Positions 26,501 through 35,460 of a stretch of DNA of 64,000 nucleotides are shown piece by piece (position 1 is the stretch's first letter; each line of letters opens with the position of its first letter). The notes beneath the pieces are model-generated. The model was not told where the DNA came from, made no database searches, and worked only from the letters and a program-made list of their open reading frames with translations. The DNA comes from Granulicella mallensis (GTDB lineage Bacteria; Acidobacteriota; Terriglobia; Terriglobales; Acidobacteriaceae), in the NCBI RefSeq assembly GCF_014203225.1, contig NZ_JACHIO010000009.1:124001-188000 (forward strand), read 5' to 3'. Position numbers and translations under genes: made by a program.

Positions 26501-27406
26501 GAAGCCAGCGGGTTGCGCGTCGCGATGACGGAGCTGGATTCCCGCCTGCGCACCCTGCGCCACGAGACAGAGGCCCTGCGCGAGCAGCGTGCGCAGCTCT
26601 CGGCACGCGCCGCCAAGCTCACCTCCGACCTTGAGCATCTCGAAAGCACCTGCATCAACGATCTCTCGGTCGAACCTGCAACCCTGCGCGAAGATGCCAC
26701 CATCGAGCGCATTGAAGCCGAGGCCCTGCACACCGAAGACGAAGCGGCGCGCGCCCTCAAGCAGCGCCTCGAAGCCATGGGTCCGGTGAACATGATGGCC
26801 CTTGAGGAGTACACCGAGACCTCCGAGCGTCACGGCTTCCTGGAGACGCAGCGCAAGGACCTGCTCGACTCCATCGAGAACACGCAGGCCTCCATCAAGG
26901 AGATCGACGACGTCTCGCACCTGAAGTTCGACGAAGCCTTCAAGATCGTCAACGAGAACTTCTCGACCACCTTCACCAAGCTCTTCGGTGGCGGCCAGGC
27001 CATGATGAAGCTGACCGACGAGGCGAACTCCTCCGAGAGCGGCATCGACATCATCGCCTCACCTCCGGGCAAGAAGCTGCAGAACGTGCTGCTGCTCTCC
27101 GGTGGCGAAAAGGCCCTCACCGCCCTGTCGCTGCTGGTCGGCATCTTCCAGTTCCAGCCCGCGCCCTTCTGCGTGCTCGACGAAGTCGACGCTCCGCTGG
27201 ACGAGACGAACGTAGGCCGCTTCGCGCGGCTCATCGCGGAGATGTCGGAGACGACACAGTTCGTCGTCATCACCCACTCCAAGCGCACGATGGAGCAGGC
27301 CGATGTGATGTACGGCGTGACCATGCAGGAGCCTGGTGTCTCGAAGATCGTCAGCGTTTCGCTGGGCGGTCGCTCCAAAGGACGCGAGGCACGCACAGCC
27401 GCATAA
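23516..27406 (+). CDS. smc: Chromosome segregation protein SMC with an insert in the ATPase head
   Basis: 1296 residues. SMC dimers with ScpAB load at parS/origin and extrude DNA loops for chromosome arm alignment. The head is split: N-terminal Walker A GPNGCGKSN (33-41), C-terminal signature LSGGEKAL (about 1194) and Walker B CVLDEVDAPLDE (about 1219-1230). Two long coiled coils (about 250-590 and 770-1080) flank the hinge near 600-760. The N-terminal head carries an acidic insert of roughly 85-90 residues between LTLVDPE (about 84-90) and AGEITVTRRLF (187-197), where other SMCs have about 12. GTG start; a TAGGAG site precedes it. A terminator follows. ScpA/ScpB genes are not in the window. 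Confidence 0.96.
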   Translation: MLKLKKVQILGFKSFCDRTEVQLTGQGIAAIVGPNGCGKSNISDAITWVLGEQSAKSLRGIKMEDVIFAGTRDRKPTGMAEVSLTLVDPEVYDGATLAEGEAEVFSDGPTLVPMPAGDWDESALREQIAQETEDAVAEAQPGTTYEAEAPVARKTEGTNAEAAQSEPSNNVVLKIRRRKFGRAPIRAGEITVTRRLFRTGDSEYLLNGKICRLSDIKDIFMGTGLGGESYAMIGQERIGQILSSKPLDRRGIIEEAAGITRFKTKKRLAELRLESAKQNLSRVNDIFEEVTRQMAVLKRQASKAERYGALRDELRGKLRVVLASRLTQMDAEQSATATEIARLAGLIDTQAAELETMDSEHSVGVARGYELDSQIREAGSRANQSAVELERITARSTSNADRISDLAQRITSGNDDLEQARAQMASLAGEREQQRSFLENATSESTSSRDEANAQQAQAHEATRNVLATEALTENQRRSAMQVMQRANQSRNEQAQAEAALAGLENESERLVGESEAARAELEALSSQRNQIKMSFEGVTERLKKLEADIVELRHTLEARRMEETQSRRRGDELRAEMATLMGRRGSLEALIREHSYSTDTVRNIFRANAKRDQTGGLVPVGTLADFLEVDGQYENVVDEFLRDELNYIVVKSWDAANEGVRMLQSDVAGRATFLVHPNDAQANFPLAEGMLSKALTENSGVVPLRDCIRVLDGFGRSLEVILPKLRDGFVAPDSATARTLALSNPQAFFLSPTGETFHNVTVTGGRPRAQGPLALKRELAEVQAKLEGVEAELASNEQATLALTREIAESTSVLDSKNHERRDAERESANSGAALRQMEGETARIERRLQEWQLAAGRNQDTRQQKQDLIARKQEETASFEADRARIEQQIAELTEKIASLRANREELQAAASAAAAALAGLEERRRNANANFEQTNRLYEGQAQRIAQIEQQITSAASEKQRREEETASLSMQHEGLTETRAQALAEVETLTAEASGLRVAMTELDSRLRTLRHETEALREQRAQLSARAAKLTSDLEHLESTCINDLSVEPATLREDATIERIEAEALHTEDEAARALKQRLEAMGPVNMMALEEYTETSERHGFLETQRKDLLDSIENTQASIKEIDDVSHLKFDEAFKIVNENFSTTFTKLFGGGQAMMKLTDEANSSESGIDIIASPPGKKLQNVLLLSGGEKALTALSLLVGIFQFQPAPFCVLDEVDAPLDETNVGRFARLIAEMSETTQFVVITHSKRTMEQADVMYGVTMQEPGVSKIVSVSLGGRSKGREARTAA

Positions 27407-27423
27407 GTAACGAAAGCAAAAGT

Positions 27424-27461
27424 AACAGCAGCCTTTGTCGCTGCTGTTGCTTTTCTTTTTT
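27424..27461 (+). terminator. Rho-independent terminator of smc
   Basis: 9-bp stem AACAGCAGC/GCTGCTGTT with a 7-base loop, followed by a T-rich run GCTTTTCTTTTTT. Confidence 0.88.
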
Positions 27462-27502
27462 GTCATTCCCGCAGGGAATCTGCTTCTGCTTTTGTTCTTG
27501 CA

Positions 27503-27527
27503 TTTCTGGTTGTCATTCCGAGCGCAG
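27503..27527. repeat. Dispersed 25-bp repeat, copy 2
   Basis: Identical to 20091-20115. The smc-cvpA gap of 280 bp around it consists of such degenerate intergenic words (GTCATTCC, CTGCTTC) and has no gene. Confidence 0.7.
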
Positions 27528-27686
27528 CGAGTGAGCCTGCTTCCTCCCGCTCTTCGCTCGCATCGCCTATAACCGCGCGGGTCAAAGCCATGTAACGATG
27601 AAAGATACCGTGGCGACACGAGCACCCCCTCCGCTCGAAACAACAAACCAGAAAAACAACACTGCCATCTGCTCTATCATCTTCGG

Positions 27687-28238
27687 ATGAACCCACTCGA
27701 CTGGCTGCTCGGCATCCTGCTCGTCTACTCGATCACTCGGGCCGCGATCCAGGGCTTCTTCCGTGAGGCCTTCGCACTGGGCGGCCTCGTTCTGGGCTTC
27801 CTGCTGGCTTGCTGGTACTACCGCGAGGCGGCGACCCATCTCACCGGCCTCATCAGCTCATTGCCGCTCGCGCAATTCGCCGCATTTCTGCTGATTCTCA
27901 TTGCCACGATGGTCGTATCCAGCCTGATCGGCAAGATGCTGCGCAGTACCGCCTCGGCCGTGGGGCTGGGTTTCTTCGACCGTCTGCTGGGAGCGCTCTT
28001 TGGCCTGCTGCGTGGCTGCCTGCTCGGCACAGCACTCCTGATGGCTTTTACCGCTTTTTTGCCTACCGCACCCTGGATTTCAAATTCAAAGCTCTCACCG
28101 TATTTTCTTCGCGCCGCGCATGCTGTATCCTTCGTCATGCCCTCAGACCTTAAGTCACGCCTTCACGAGGGCATTGAGCGTATCAAGCATAGGGCTCCCG
28201 ATTGGATCAAATCCGCTTCCCTGCCGCACACTGATTAA
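27687..28238 (+). CDS. CvpA family membrane protein
   Basis: 183 residues with four hydrophobic segments (about residues 3-22, 27-48, 62-86 and 105-128). The opening MNPLDWLLGILLVYSITRA and the following GFFREAFALGGLVLGF match the CvpA family, whose E. coli member is needed for colicin V export and envelope stress tolerance; the molecular role is unsettled. The C-terminal ~50 residues are amphipathic and face the cytoplasm or periplasm. Next gene, a Fis-type regulator, starts 42 bases on, so probably one transcript. Confidence 0.85.
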   Translation: MNPLDWLLGILLVYSITRAAIQGFFREAFALGGLVLGFLLACWYYREAATHLTGLISSLPLAQFAAFLLILIATMVVSSLIGKMLRSTASAVGLGFFDRLLGALFGLLRGCLLGTALLMAFTAFLPTAPWISNSKLSPYFLRAAHAVSFVMPSDLKSRLHEGIERIKHRAPDWIKSASLPHTD

Positions 28239-28279
28239 GAACTTCAAAGTTCCCTAGACCACACAAGGAAACGCCGCGA

Positions 28280-28582
28280 GTGAAACGCGATCTCGACAAC
28301 CTCGTCCTCCAGATGCACGATGCAGGCATCGCCTACGCCGATGCTGTGCGGGAATTTAAGAAGCGCTACATTCTGGAAGTACTCGCGCGCCACCGAGGCA
28401 ACCAGTGCAAGGCCGCCGAAGAGCTGGGCATGCACCGCAACACCCTCAGCCGCACGCTCGTTGAGCTCGATATGGACTCCACCCAGATCAAGAAAGGTCT
28501 GCGCCGCCCACCTCGGCCGGTGCGTCCTGAACGCTCCCCGCTGCAAATTGTCTCCGGCGGACGGATTTCCGGGGGACGATAG
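28280..28582 (+). CDS. Fis-type helix-turn-helix protein
   Basis: 100 residues. The central segment KKRYILEVLARHRGNQCKAAEELGMHRNTLSRTL is a Fis/HTH_8 domain, the DNA-binding module found at the C-terminus of NtrC-type activators and in Fis itself. Here it stands alone with a short helical lead and a basic Pro/Arg tail (RRPPRPVRPE). It is probably a small nucleoid or regulatory protein. GTG start with AAGGAAA nine bases upstream. It lies between cvpA and the secretin gene, 26 bases before the latter. Its target is unknown. Confidence 0.85.
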   Translation: MKRDLDNLVLQMHDAGIAYADAVREFKKRYILEVLARHRGNQCKAAEELGMHRNTLSRTLVELDMDSTQIKKGLRRPPRPVRPERSPLQIVSGGRISGGR

Positions 28583-28608
28583 CTCTTTTCGTTCGTCTAA
28601 CTTCCATC

Positions 28609-30621
28609 ATGCCAGGCCACAGCTATCGCCACAGTTCGCGCCGTCTCCCGTCGAACATGGCGTGCATTGCAGGACTCGGCCTCTCCGCACTGCTATGCGC
28701 AGGGGCCTATGCGCAGGACGCGTCCAGCTCGCCGGTGAGCACCCCCGCCGGCACCCTGGCGGCACGGCCCACAACGTCTGCCGCTCCGTACACCGCCAAG
28801 CGCCCGCCCATCTCCGAAAAGCAGGCACGCCAGGCTGACGATGCCTACCTCGAAGGCGCAAGACACATAGAACATAATGATTTGGCCGCGGCCGAACAAA
28901 GTTTTGCGAAGGCCGTGGAGCTCAATCCCGAAAAGCAGGAATACGTACTTTCGCTCGCCGTCACCCGTGAGCATCGGGTCTCGGAGCTGGTACAGTCGGC
29001 CGCCAAAGCACGTCTTATGGGCGACGATCAGCGTGCCGCAAGCCTGCTGGCTGAGGCCAAGGCCATCGATCCAAAAAACAACATCGTCACCCAGCACTTC
29101 GACTTTGACACCGCCCCCCAGCCCAGGGTCATCGATTCTTCCCACCTTCCCGGAGGTCATGCCGGGGCCTCTTTCGGCGGCCCCATCGAGCTGCAACCCG
29201 CTTCAGGAACCAAGAGCTTTCATCAGCATGGCAGTGCGCAGGATGTGATTCGCGCAGTCTACAGCGCCTTCGGCATCACCGTTACGTTCGACGACTCCAT
29301 CGCCAGCAATGCCCAGATCAAGTTCGACCTCGACAACGTCAACTTCGCAGATGCGACCCGTGTCCTCAAGGAGATGACGCATGTCTTCGTCGTCGCCGTG
29401 CAGCCACAGGCTGCGCTCGTTGCGAAAGACACTGCGGAAAACCGCGATCGCCTCGTGCCCCAGATCGAAGAGACGATCTACATGCCCGGCGTCAGCAGCG
29501 AAGAGATGACCGAGCTCGCCAACGTTGCCCGCAATGTCTTCGATCTCAAAAATGTTACGGCCAGCCCCACCGCCGGCGACATCCTCATCCGTGGCGATGA
29601 GGGGACACTACGTCTTCTGAACGCAACCTATGCGGATCTCCTCGACGGCGGGTCCGACGTTCTGCTGGATATTCACCTGTACGAGGTCCAGAAAAGCAAC
29701 ACCAAAAACGTAGGAGCGCAACTGCCCACCTCTGTCGGCGCTTTTCCGGTTGCCTCCGAGGCGCAGAACCTGATCAATCAGAACGAATCGCTGATTCAAG
29801 AGGCGATCGCCGCGGGTCTGCTGGTCTTGACTGGCAATCCGGGCAAGGACGCGCTGTCTGAACTCGAACTGCTCATCGCCTCCGGCACCGTCAACGCGTC
29901 TCAATTCACCAATCTTATTGGCGTGCTGGGCCACTTCAGCGGCCTGCCATTGGCAGGCGTATTCCTCGGCTCCGGCACTAACCTCAACCTGTCCCTCAAT
30001 GCCAGCGACGCACGCACGCTCGATGACATCCAGGTTCGCGCAAACGACAATCAGCCTGTCAACTTCCGCGCCGGCACACGCTATCCAATCACAACGTCAA
30101 CCTACAGCTCTGGTGGCTCGAATAGTCTGCCGTCTTCCCTCGCCGGCGTCAATGTGGGCGGGACGAACCTCAATACGCTACTCCAGCAATACCTCGGAAC
30201 CTCAACGGTGACGATCCCGCAGATTCAATATGAAGATCTCGGCATCACCGTAAAGACCACTCCAAGAATTCTGCGCTCCGGCGACGTCCGCCTGACCCTG
30301 GAGTTGAAGATTGAAGCGCTCGGCACCGGCTCTAACGACGGCATTCCGATTTTGACAAACCGTTCGTTGACCTCGACGATCACCGTCCCTGCCGGCAAAG
30401 AAGCGCTGCTTGCCAGCGAGATCTCCCGCGACGAATCGCGCTCCATGTCGGGTATTCCGGGGCTCAATGAAATACCTGGTTTTCAGGGCACCAATGAGGA
30501 CAAGGAAGTCGATAGCGATGAACTACTGATCACCATCACACCGCATATCGTACGTGCCGGCGACATGCGTATTGCCAGCAAACGCCTTGCTGTGGAACAC
30601 ACAGCATCCGCTGCACAATAG
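28609..30621 (+). CDS. Secretin of the type II/type IV pilus GspD-PilQ class
   Basis: 670 residues. A signal peptide (roughly residues 17-36, ending AGAYAQ) leads to a Pro/Ala-rich part, a TPR-like region (about 70-160), an N1/STN-like ring domain (AQDVIRAVYSAFGITVTFDDS, about 205-265), a second ring domain up to about 360, and a C-terminal secretin pore domain (about 450-655) with VRANDNQPVNFRAGTRYPI, VTIPQIQYEDLGITVKTTPRI and VDSDELLITITPHIVR, the classical family signature. It forms an outer membrane channel. No other type II secretion or pilus gene is in the window. A second in-frame ATG at 28657 would give a tighter signal peptide. TPR fusion is common for acidobacterial secretins. Confidence 0.88.
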   Translation: MPGHSYRHSSRRLPSNMACIAGLGLSALLCAGAYAQDASSSPVSTPAGTLAARPTTSAAPYTAKRPPISEKQARQADDAYLEGARHIEHNDLAAAEQSFAKAVELNPEKQEYVLSLAVTREHRVSELVQSAAKARLMGDDQRAASLLAEAKAIDPKNNIVTQHFDFDTAPQPRVIDSSHLPGGHAGASFGGPIELQPASGTKSFHQHGSAQDVIRAVYSAFGITVTFDDSIASNAQIKFDLDNVNFADATRVLKEMTHVFVVAVQPQAALVAKDTAENRDRLVPQIEETIYMPGVSSEEMTELANVARNVFDLKNVTASPTAGDILIRGDEGTLRLLNATYADLLDGGSDVLLDIHLYEVQKSNTKNVGAQLPTSVGAFPVASEAQNLINQNESLIQEAIAAGLLVLTGNPGKDALSELELLIASGTVNASQFTNLIGVLGHFSGLPLAGVFLGSGTNLNLSLNASDARTLDDIQVRANDNQPVNFRAGTRYPITTSTYSSGGSNSLPSSLAGVNVGGTNLNTLLQQYLGTSTVTIPQIQYEDLGITVKTTPRILRSGDVRLTLELKIEALGTGSNDGIPILTNRSLTSTITVPAGKEALLASEISRDESRSMSGIPGLNEIPGFQGTNEDKEVDSDELLITITPHIVRAGDMRIASKRLAVEHTASAAQ

Positions 30622-30624
30622 GCT

Positions 30625-30654
30625 TTGCATTCTTAGTGCAACCTCGGCTATACT
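30625..30654 (+). promoter_or_regulatory. Promoter of tRNA-Gly
   Basis: -35 TTGCAT, 18-bp spacer, -10 TATACT, with the tRNA beginning 13 bases after the -10. Confidence 0.6.
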
Positions 30655-30666
30655 TGCTGAGGCAGG

Positions 30667-30741
30667 GCGGGAGTAGCTCAGTGGTAGAGTGCTTCCTTGC
30701 CAAGGAAGATGTCGCCGGTTCGACCCCGGTCTCCCGCTCCA
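30667..30741 (+). tRNA. tRNA-Gly(GCC)
   Basis: Acceptor GCGGGAG pairs with CTCCCGC; the anticodon loop TTGCCAA between TTCC and GGAA reads GCC; T-loop TTCGACC; CCA is encoded. The D-loop has the expected AGCTCAGTGGTAGA. Confidence 0.97.
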
Positions 30742-30817
30742 AACACCCTCCTATTTGCGGTACACTTCCACAAGCTAGTCAGTGTACCCTGCGCCCTGGA
30801 GTTACGGTGTAGGTTGA

Positions 30818-30892
30818 GGCGCGGTACCCAAGTGGTAAGGGAGAGGTCTGCAAAACCTTTATGCGTCGGTTCGATCCCGACCCGCGCCTCCA
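30818..30892 (+). tRNA. tRNA-Cys(GCA), integration target
   Basis: Acceptor GGCGCGG pairs with CCGCGCC, anticodon loop CTGCAAA reads GCA, T-loop TTCGATC, CCA encoded. The 3' part from the anticodon loop onward is repeated downstream at 46047 and 48821, so this gene is the attachment site of integrated elements and is kept intact by them. Confidence 0.97.
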
Positions 30893-30911
30893 AATCTCCT
30901 CAACAACTTAG
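30848..30911 (+). repeat. att-like direct repeat, copy 1 (in tRNA-Cys)
   Basis: 64 bp spanning the 3' 45 bp of tRNA-Cys and 19 bp of flank (CTCCTCAACAACTTAG at its end), identical to 46047-46110 and 62 of 64 identical to 48821-48884. Confidence 0.92.
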
Positions 30912-31364
30912 GGCGACTTATCGAAGCTGTATTTTTGCTGTGGCAGTCAATAAGCAAAAAGCTCAGATTAGTCCCCTGCGTGGGCCGCCGCTAAGTCCGC
31001 CGACGCGTCGAGAACATGCGCGTAGCCCCTGAAGCGAGGGTATGCCTGATGGTAAGGGAGGCCGCGTACACGGTACTCCCCTTCCCTCGGGGTTATTAAT
31101 AGAGTCTCAGGGAAAGCCCGTTACTCCGCAGAGCCTCTGCTTCTCTCAGCTAGCCGAACGCCTCAGCCCTAATGCCCTCAAGAATATCGGCTATACAGCC
31201 GCTGATCTCGTGCACGGAACGAATGACACGTTACTCTAGCCGCCAGGCCGAACGGCGACTAGGCAGCGCTGAGCAAATTGAACCCCGTCACTCAAAGGTG
31301 TAGCGCAAAGGAATGGGGACGGCTGCACCGGCAACCGCCCCCCTAGGATCGCTTTCGAAGCTGT
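30912..31364. other. Gene-poor left end of island 1
   Basis: About 450 bp between the att copy and the receptor gene's 3' end. A 65-codon open frame at 31042-31239 has no recognisable match and no clear ribosome binding site. I see no RNA gene. Confidence 0.5.
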
Positions 31365-34300
31365 TTAGAAGTACAGCCGGGTCGCGAGTTCCAGTTGACG
31401 CGGCGTGTAGCTGAAACCGCTGTTGTTGGTCTTGTTGACGGTCCCGAAGTTGGTCTGGTAGGTCGCGGTGCCCGCCGTCGCGCTGGTGCCGCTGAAGGCG
31501 TATGCCGTACCGTTGACCGCGGTCTCGTTCTGGTGGTTGGCGACGTTGAAGGCCTGCAGATAGACCTGCAGGTGCATGCGCTCGGTGATCGGGAATTGCT
31601 TCTCAATGCGCACGTCGTCGACCAGGATGCGGTTGTAGTAGAGGTTATTGTGCCCGAGCTGCGGGATGAACGCCGGCCCGCCAGAACCAGCGAAGCCGGA
31701 CTGAATCGCGGTAGAGGAGATGCTGCCGCTCGTCCCAAAGGAGTACGGCAGACCGGTCTGGAACTGGAACGTGTCATCCAGGCTCCAGTCGTTGGTCAGG
31801 TACTTCAGGGCGCGAGGGCCTCCCGAGGTTCCAGGGAAGTTATACAGCGCATACCCGACGAAGCGGCTCGGAGTGTTGTAAGAGCTATTGCCGTAGTTCA
31901 CGCGCTGGTTGCCAAAGGGGTCATACCAGCTCTGCGTGCTGCCAGCCGAAGAGTTGTTCTGGTAGAAGTCCAGCGAGTGCGACCAGGTATAGCTGGCGTC
32001 GAACTGGAGGCTCTTCAGAGAGCGGTTCTGCACCTCAAACGCGAGTGCGTTATAGCTGGAGTTGACGTTGCTTAGATACTCCGTGATCGCGCTGAAGTTG
32101 ACAGCACTCGGTCCCAGCAGAGCCGTGTTGCCGTACTTGGTATACACGGTCGTCGGGATGACAGTGCCATTCGGGATGGGACTTTTGCCCGTCGTATCCA
32201 GGAAGGTTACGTTGACACTCTGCCGGCTGGCCGGGTTCAGGTTCACATCGAGGAAGTTGGGAAGCTCGCGGCCAAGCGCACCCAGATAGCTGACCTGGAA
32301 GACAGTACCGTGGCCGAGATCCTGCTGCACCTGCAGATCGAACTCGTGGACCTGCGGGTTTTGCAGATTGGGCGCACGGAAGAACGCTGAAGCTCCGCCA
32401 TTCTCCTGAGCTGTGGTGAAGCGGTTGCCAAAGGTTGGCACAACGCCAAGACCCTGCGACGCCTTCAGTGTAGGTGAGGACTGAGAGAGAGGGCTGCCCG
32501 TGCTTGACAGAACCGTGCCGAGGTTACCGTTGGTGATTCGCCCATAGTAGAGTCCATAGCCGCCACGCAGAACCGTCCTGCCCGAACCGTACAAGTCATA
32601 CGAGAAACCGATGCGCGGGCCGAAGTTGTTCTTGTCGTTGGGGCTGTTGCCGATCCCGTTATACGGAACGAAGTTGCTCCCGTTCAGGGTCGCAGGCGCG
32701 ATGAGATTGGAGTACGCCGCCGGCGTCTGCTCATAGTCATAACGCAGACCGAGTTCGAGTGTCAGGCGAGGCGTGATCTTGTAGTTGTCCTGCGCGAAGA
32801 AGCCATAGTCGAGCGTGGAGAAGTCGAACGTCGTCGGCCCATAGCCTTGCTCATAGCTGTTGTAGCAGGGATATGTTCCCAGTGCGTTGACCGTAGCCGA
32901 GGCGGCTGCGCTCTGGTTGACGTCGCAGGTACCGGTTGCCTGCCCCTTTGATCCAAGATCGGCGAAGTAGTTCGCCAGGTTGGTCGTATAGATATAGTCG
33001 CCTTCGTAATACTGCGCCTGATTGGTGAAGTCATCGTTCTGCACGATGTCCACACCGAACTTGAAGCTGTTGTTACCCTTCGACAGATAAAGCGAGTCCC
33101 CCACCTGCCACTTGCGCTCAAGCGGATAGGCTGGGCGCTGCGAGTAGTACGGCGACCCGAAGAAGGCGCCGTTCTTGGCCGTATTCAGAGAGAGATACGG
33201 GACATCGCCGTCGGTCTGCTTCAGCTGATTGAGATCGTACGGTGTAAAGGGCTGCTGACCTTCATCGTTCAGCTCGCGACTGTACTGATAGAGCAGCTCG
33301 TTGGACAGGTTGGAGAGGATAAGCGAGGTCAGCTTGGCCACGCCATAGTCGAGCTTGACGAAGTCCGTGCCGCTCGAGCTCAGTGAGTAATCACCGGTCG
33401 CATTCGTCTGCACGCCGCCGGGCGAGTCCCAACGCAGACGGTGAAAGAGCAGGCTGAGGTGCTCCTTATTGTTGATCTGGTAGTCGAGCTTGGGCGTGTT
33501 GATCTCCTGATAGCCTGTACGCGGAATCAGGCCCAGATCCGAATTCAGCGCATTCAGATCAGACTGGTAGAGCGCGACGCCGGCTGCGTAGCTGCCCAGC
33601 TTAAGCCGGGCGGCAAGGGTGCAGGCCTGCGCGTCGATGGTGTCCGTGACGCTGGACGCGTTGCCGAGCACACCTGTCGTCGCATTACAGGTGGCAGTGC
33701 CGGGCAGCGTAGCGTCCGGCAGAGCGTTGAAGCCCGGCGAGGTCGTGTTATTCACGCTGCCCGGGTTGGTGGCTACACCTGAAAGCGGAAAGATGCGGCT
33801 GTGCTGGTCATAGGTATAAAACCAGAAGAGCTTATCCTTCATCAGCGGACCGCCCGCCGAAAATCCATAGATCTTGCGGAGGTCTTTGGGCTTGAATGGG
33901 TCGTTGGTCACCGCTCCGCTCACGCCGACGACAGGGATCGTGCTCTGGTCGTTGAAGGCGTTGAACTTCGATTCACGGTCGTAGAAGTACGCCTGGCCAT
34001 GAATGGCGTTGGTGCCGCTGGTGGTGATGGAGTTGATGACACCGCCCGCAGCGCGTCCATACTGCGCAGGGTACACACCGGAGTTGACTTGGAACTCACG
34101 CACGGCAGCCGCCGAGGTCGAGTACGCCTCGCGGGTACGGCCGCGCTCTTCGGCGAAGTAGGCCTGGTTGTCATCCGCGCCGTCGATCTCGATGTTATTG
34201 AGCAGATCCGAGATGCCGCGGAACTGAATCAGGCCGAAGCCGCTCGAGTCTACCGTTGCGCCCGGAGTAAGCAGCGCAAGCGCGGACCAGCGGCGATTGT

Positions 34301-34748
34301 TGATCGGAATATTATCGACCGCCTGTTTGTTGATGTTGGAAGCGAATTCCGGACCATCAAAGTTGAGCACCGGCACGTCGGCGGAGACGGAGATCTGCAC
34401 GGTCGTGCCGCCATTCGCGAGGTGCGGCGCAAAGTTCGTCACCTGTCCAACCTGCACAAGAACGGTGCTGTCCAGTCCACCAAAACCATCTGCCGTTACG
34501 TGCGTCTTGTACGTGCCGGGCTCAAGCAGCGGAGCCTTGAAGTAGCCGCTGCCATCGGCAGTCAGGTTGATCGTGTCATTCGTGCCCTGGTTGATGATGG
34601 TCACCTTGGCGCCGGGGATGACAGCACCGGTGGTATCAAACACGCTGCCAGCGATGGCGCCTTCGGTGCTGGTCTGAGCAAACGCACCTGTGCACATGCC
34701 CGCAAGGGCCATGGCAAGCAGGGCGAACGACGCGGTTCTCTTAAACAT
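31365..34748 (-). CDS. Oar-like TonB-dependent receptor with carboxypeptidase-regulatory domain
   Basis: 1127 residues from the ATG at 34748, which has a strong CAGGAGA site eight bases ahead and gives a signal peptide MFKRTASFALLAMALAGMCT. After it comes a carboxypeptidase-regulatory domain (about 28-105, GAIAGSVFDTTGAVIPGA), the plug (about 120-235, with QFRGISDLLNNIEIDGADDN), and a long beta barrel to the C-terminal RQLELATRLYF ending in an aromatic residue. Oar-like receptors are very numerous in Acidobacteria and are thought to take up oligosaccharides or peptides using TonB energy; the ligand is unknown. No TonB box is clear. It is the leftmost gene of island 1. Confidence 0.9.
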   Translation of the reverse strand: MFKRTASFALLAMALAGMCTGAFAQTSTEGAIAGSVFDTTGAVIPGAKVTIINQGTNDTINLTADGSGYFKAPLLEPGTYKTHVTADGFGGLDSTVLVQVGQVTNFAPHLANGGTTVQISVSADVPVLNFDGPEFASNINKQAVDNIPINNRRWSALALLTPGATVDSSGFGLIQFRGISDLLNNIEIDGADDNQAYFAEERGRTREAYSTSAAAVREFQVNSGVYPAQYGRAAGGVINSITTSGTNAIHGQAYFYDRESKFNAFNDQSTIPVVGVSGAVTNDPFKPKDLRKIYGFSAGGPLMKDKLFWFYTYDQHSRIFPLSGVATNPGSVNNTTSPGFNALPDATLPGTATCNATTGVLGNASSVTDTIDAQACTLAARLKLGSYAAGVALYQSDLNALNSDLGLIPRTGYQEINTPKLDYQINNKEHLSLLFHRLRWDSPGGVQTNATGDYSLSSSGTDFVKLDYGVAKLTSLILSNLSNELLYQYSRELNDEGQQPFTPYDLNQLKQTDGDVPYLSLNTAKNGAFFGSPYYSQRPAYPLERKWQVGDSLYLSKGNNSFKFGVDIVQNDDFTNQAQYYEGDYIYTTNLANYFADLGSKGQATGTCDVNQSAAASATVNALGTYPCYNSYEQGYGPTTFDFSTLDYGFFAQDNYKITPRLTLELGLRYDYEQTPAAYSNLIAPATLNGSNFVPYNGIGNSPNDKNNFGPRIGFSYDLYGSGRTVLRGGYGLYYGRITNGNLGTVLSSTGSPLSQSSPTLKASQGLGVVPTFGNRFTTAQENGGASAFFRAPNLQNPQVHEFDLQVQQDLGHGTVFQVSYLGALGRELPNFLDVNLNPASRQSVNVTFLDTTGKSPIPNGTVIPTTVYTKYGNTALLGPSAVNFSAITEYLSNVNSSYNALAFEVQNRSLKSLQFDASYTWSHSLDFYQNNSSAGSTQSWYDPFGNQRVNYGNSSYNTPSRFVGYALYNFPGTSGGPRALKYLTNDWSLDDTFQFQTGLPYSFGTSGSISSTAIQSGFAGSGGPAFIPQLGHNNLYYNRILVDDVRIEKQFPITERMHLQVYLQAFNVANHQNETAVNGTAYAFSGTSATAGTATYQTNFGTVNKTNNSGFSYTPRQLELATRLYF

Positions 34749-35460
34749 GCTGCTGATCTCCTGAATCATTGGTTCGGACAGTGGGTTCCGCATGACACAC
34801 TCACGCTTGTACGGACTGCATGAGGGGTACCGGACTTCTCTGGAATTCAACGATCCTGCCACAGCGCGATGAACGTGAGGTGAAATGCGGCTAAACAAAG
34901 AACGAGTGGCAGTCAACCTACACACATGCTCCCATTTACCGCGTAAACAGAAGCCTTCGACTACCTTTCGACTGGCCGCTGGCGCTAGTTAAAACGGAGT
35001 AGATGTACGAACATCTCGCGCATCTACTCCTCATCTTGGCCTTCAGATATTGAGCAATGTACTCGGCCGTCCGCCGTTCAACATCCATGGCCGATCACTG
35101 CCGAGAAATGAGATGAGCAGGTCTTTCGGGTCGAAGAGAGGCTCTTCCCACGAAGAAGAGAACGCTTCCAGGATGCAGTCTCTGGACGAGAACGCATGCA
35201 AGGACTTCGAGAAGATCCAATCTCCTGCTTCTATAAAAAATAATTTGCAGACGAGTGATAGAGTTCCGGCACCGTTGTCGCTTAACAGAATAAGAAGGAA
35301 ATATTCTGCCGGATCGCGGGCCGAATCATTTCATCGCCCACCTCGAAGGTTGCCGCCTCCATCCTGGGGCAGTGGCCTTGGGATGACTGCGCTGACGCCT
35401 TACGAGACCGTCAACGCTTTATCAACGACACACGAATCAGATTGAACACAGAGGAATGAA
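34749..35460. other. Intergenic region between receptor and lectin genes
   Basis: About 710 bp that must hold the divergent promoters of both neighbours. A 131-codon open frame at 35050-35445 is low in family signals and lacks a good start site; I do not count it as a gene. Confidence 0.5.

Noticed and set aside
24857-26920. 687-codon open frame on the strand opposite smc
   Set aside because: It is a shadow of the GC-rich, Glu/Ala/Arg-rich smc coiled coil; no family resemblance or ribosome site.
31042-31239. 65-codon frame after tRNA-Cys
   Set aside because: Unrecognised, no clear ribosome site; left as unexplained sequence.
33801-34823. 340-codon frame opposite the Oar-like receptor
   Set aside because: Antisense shadow of the receptor plug region.
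35050-35445. 131-codon frame upstream of the lectin gene
   Set aside because: No family signal, poor start context, and the region must carry promoters.
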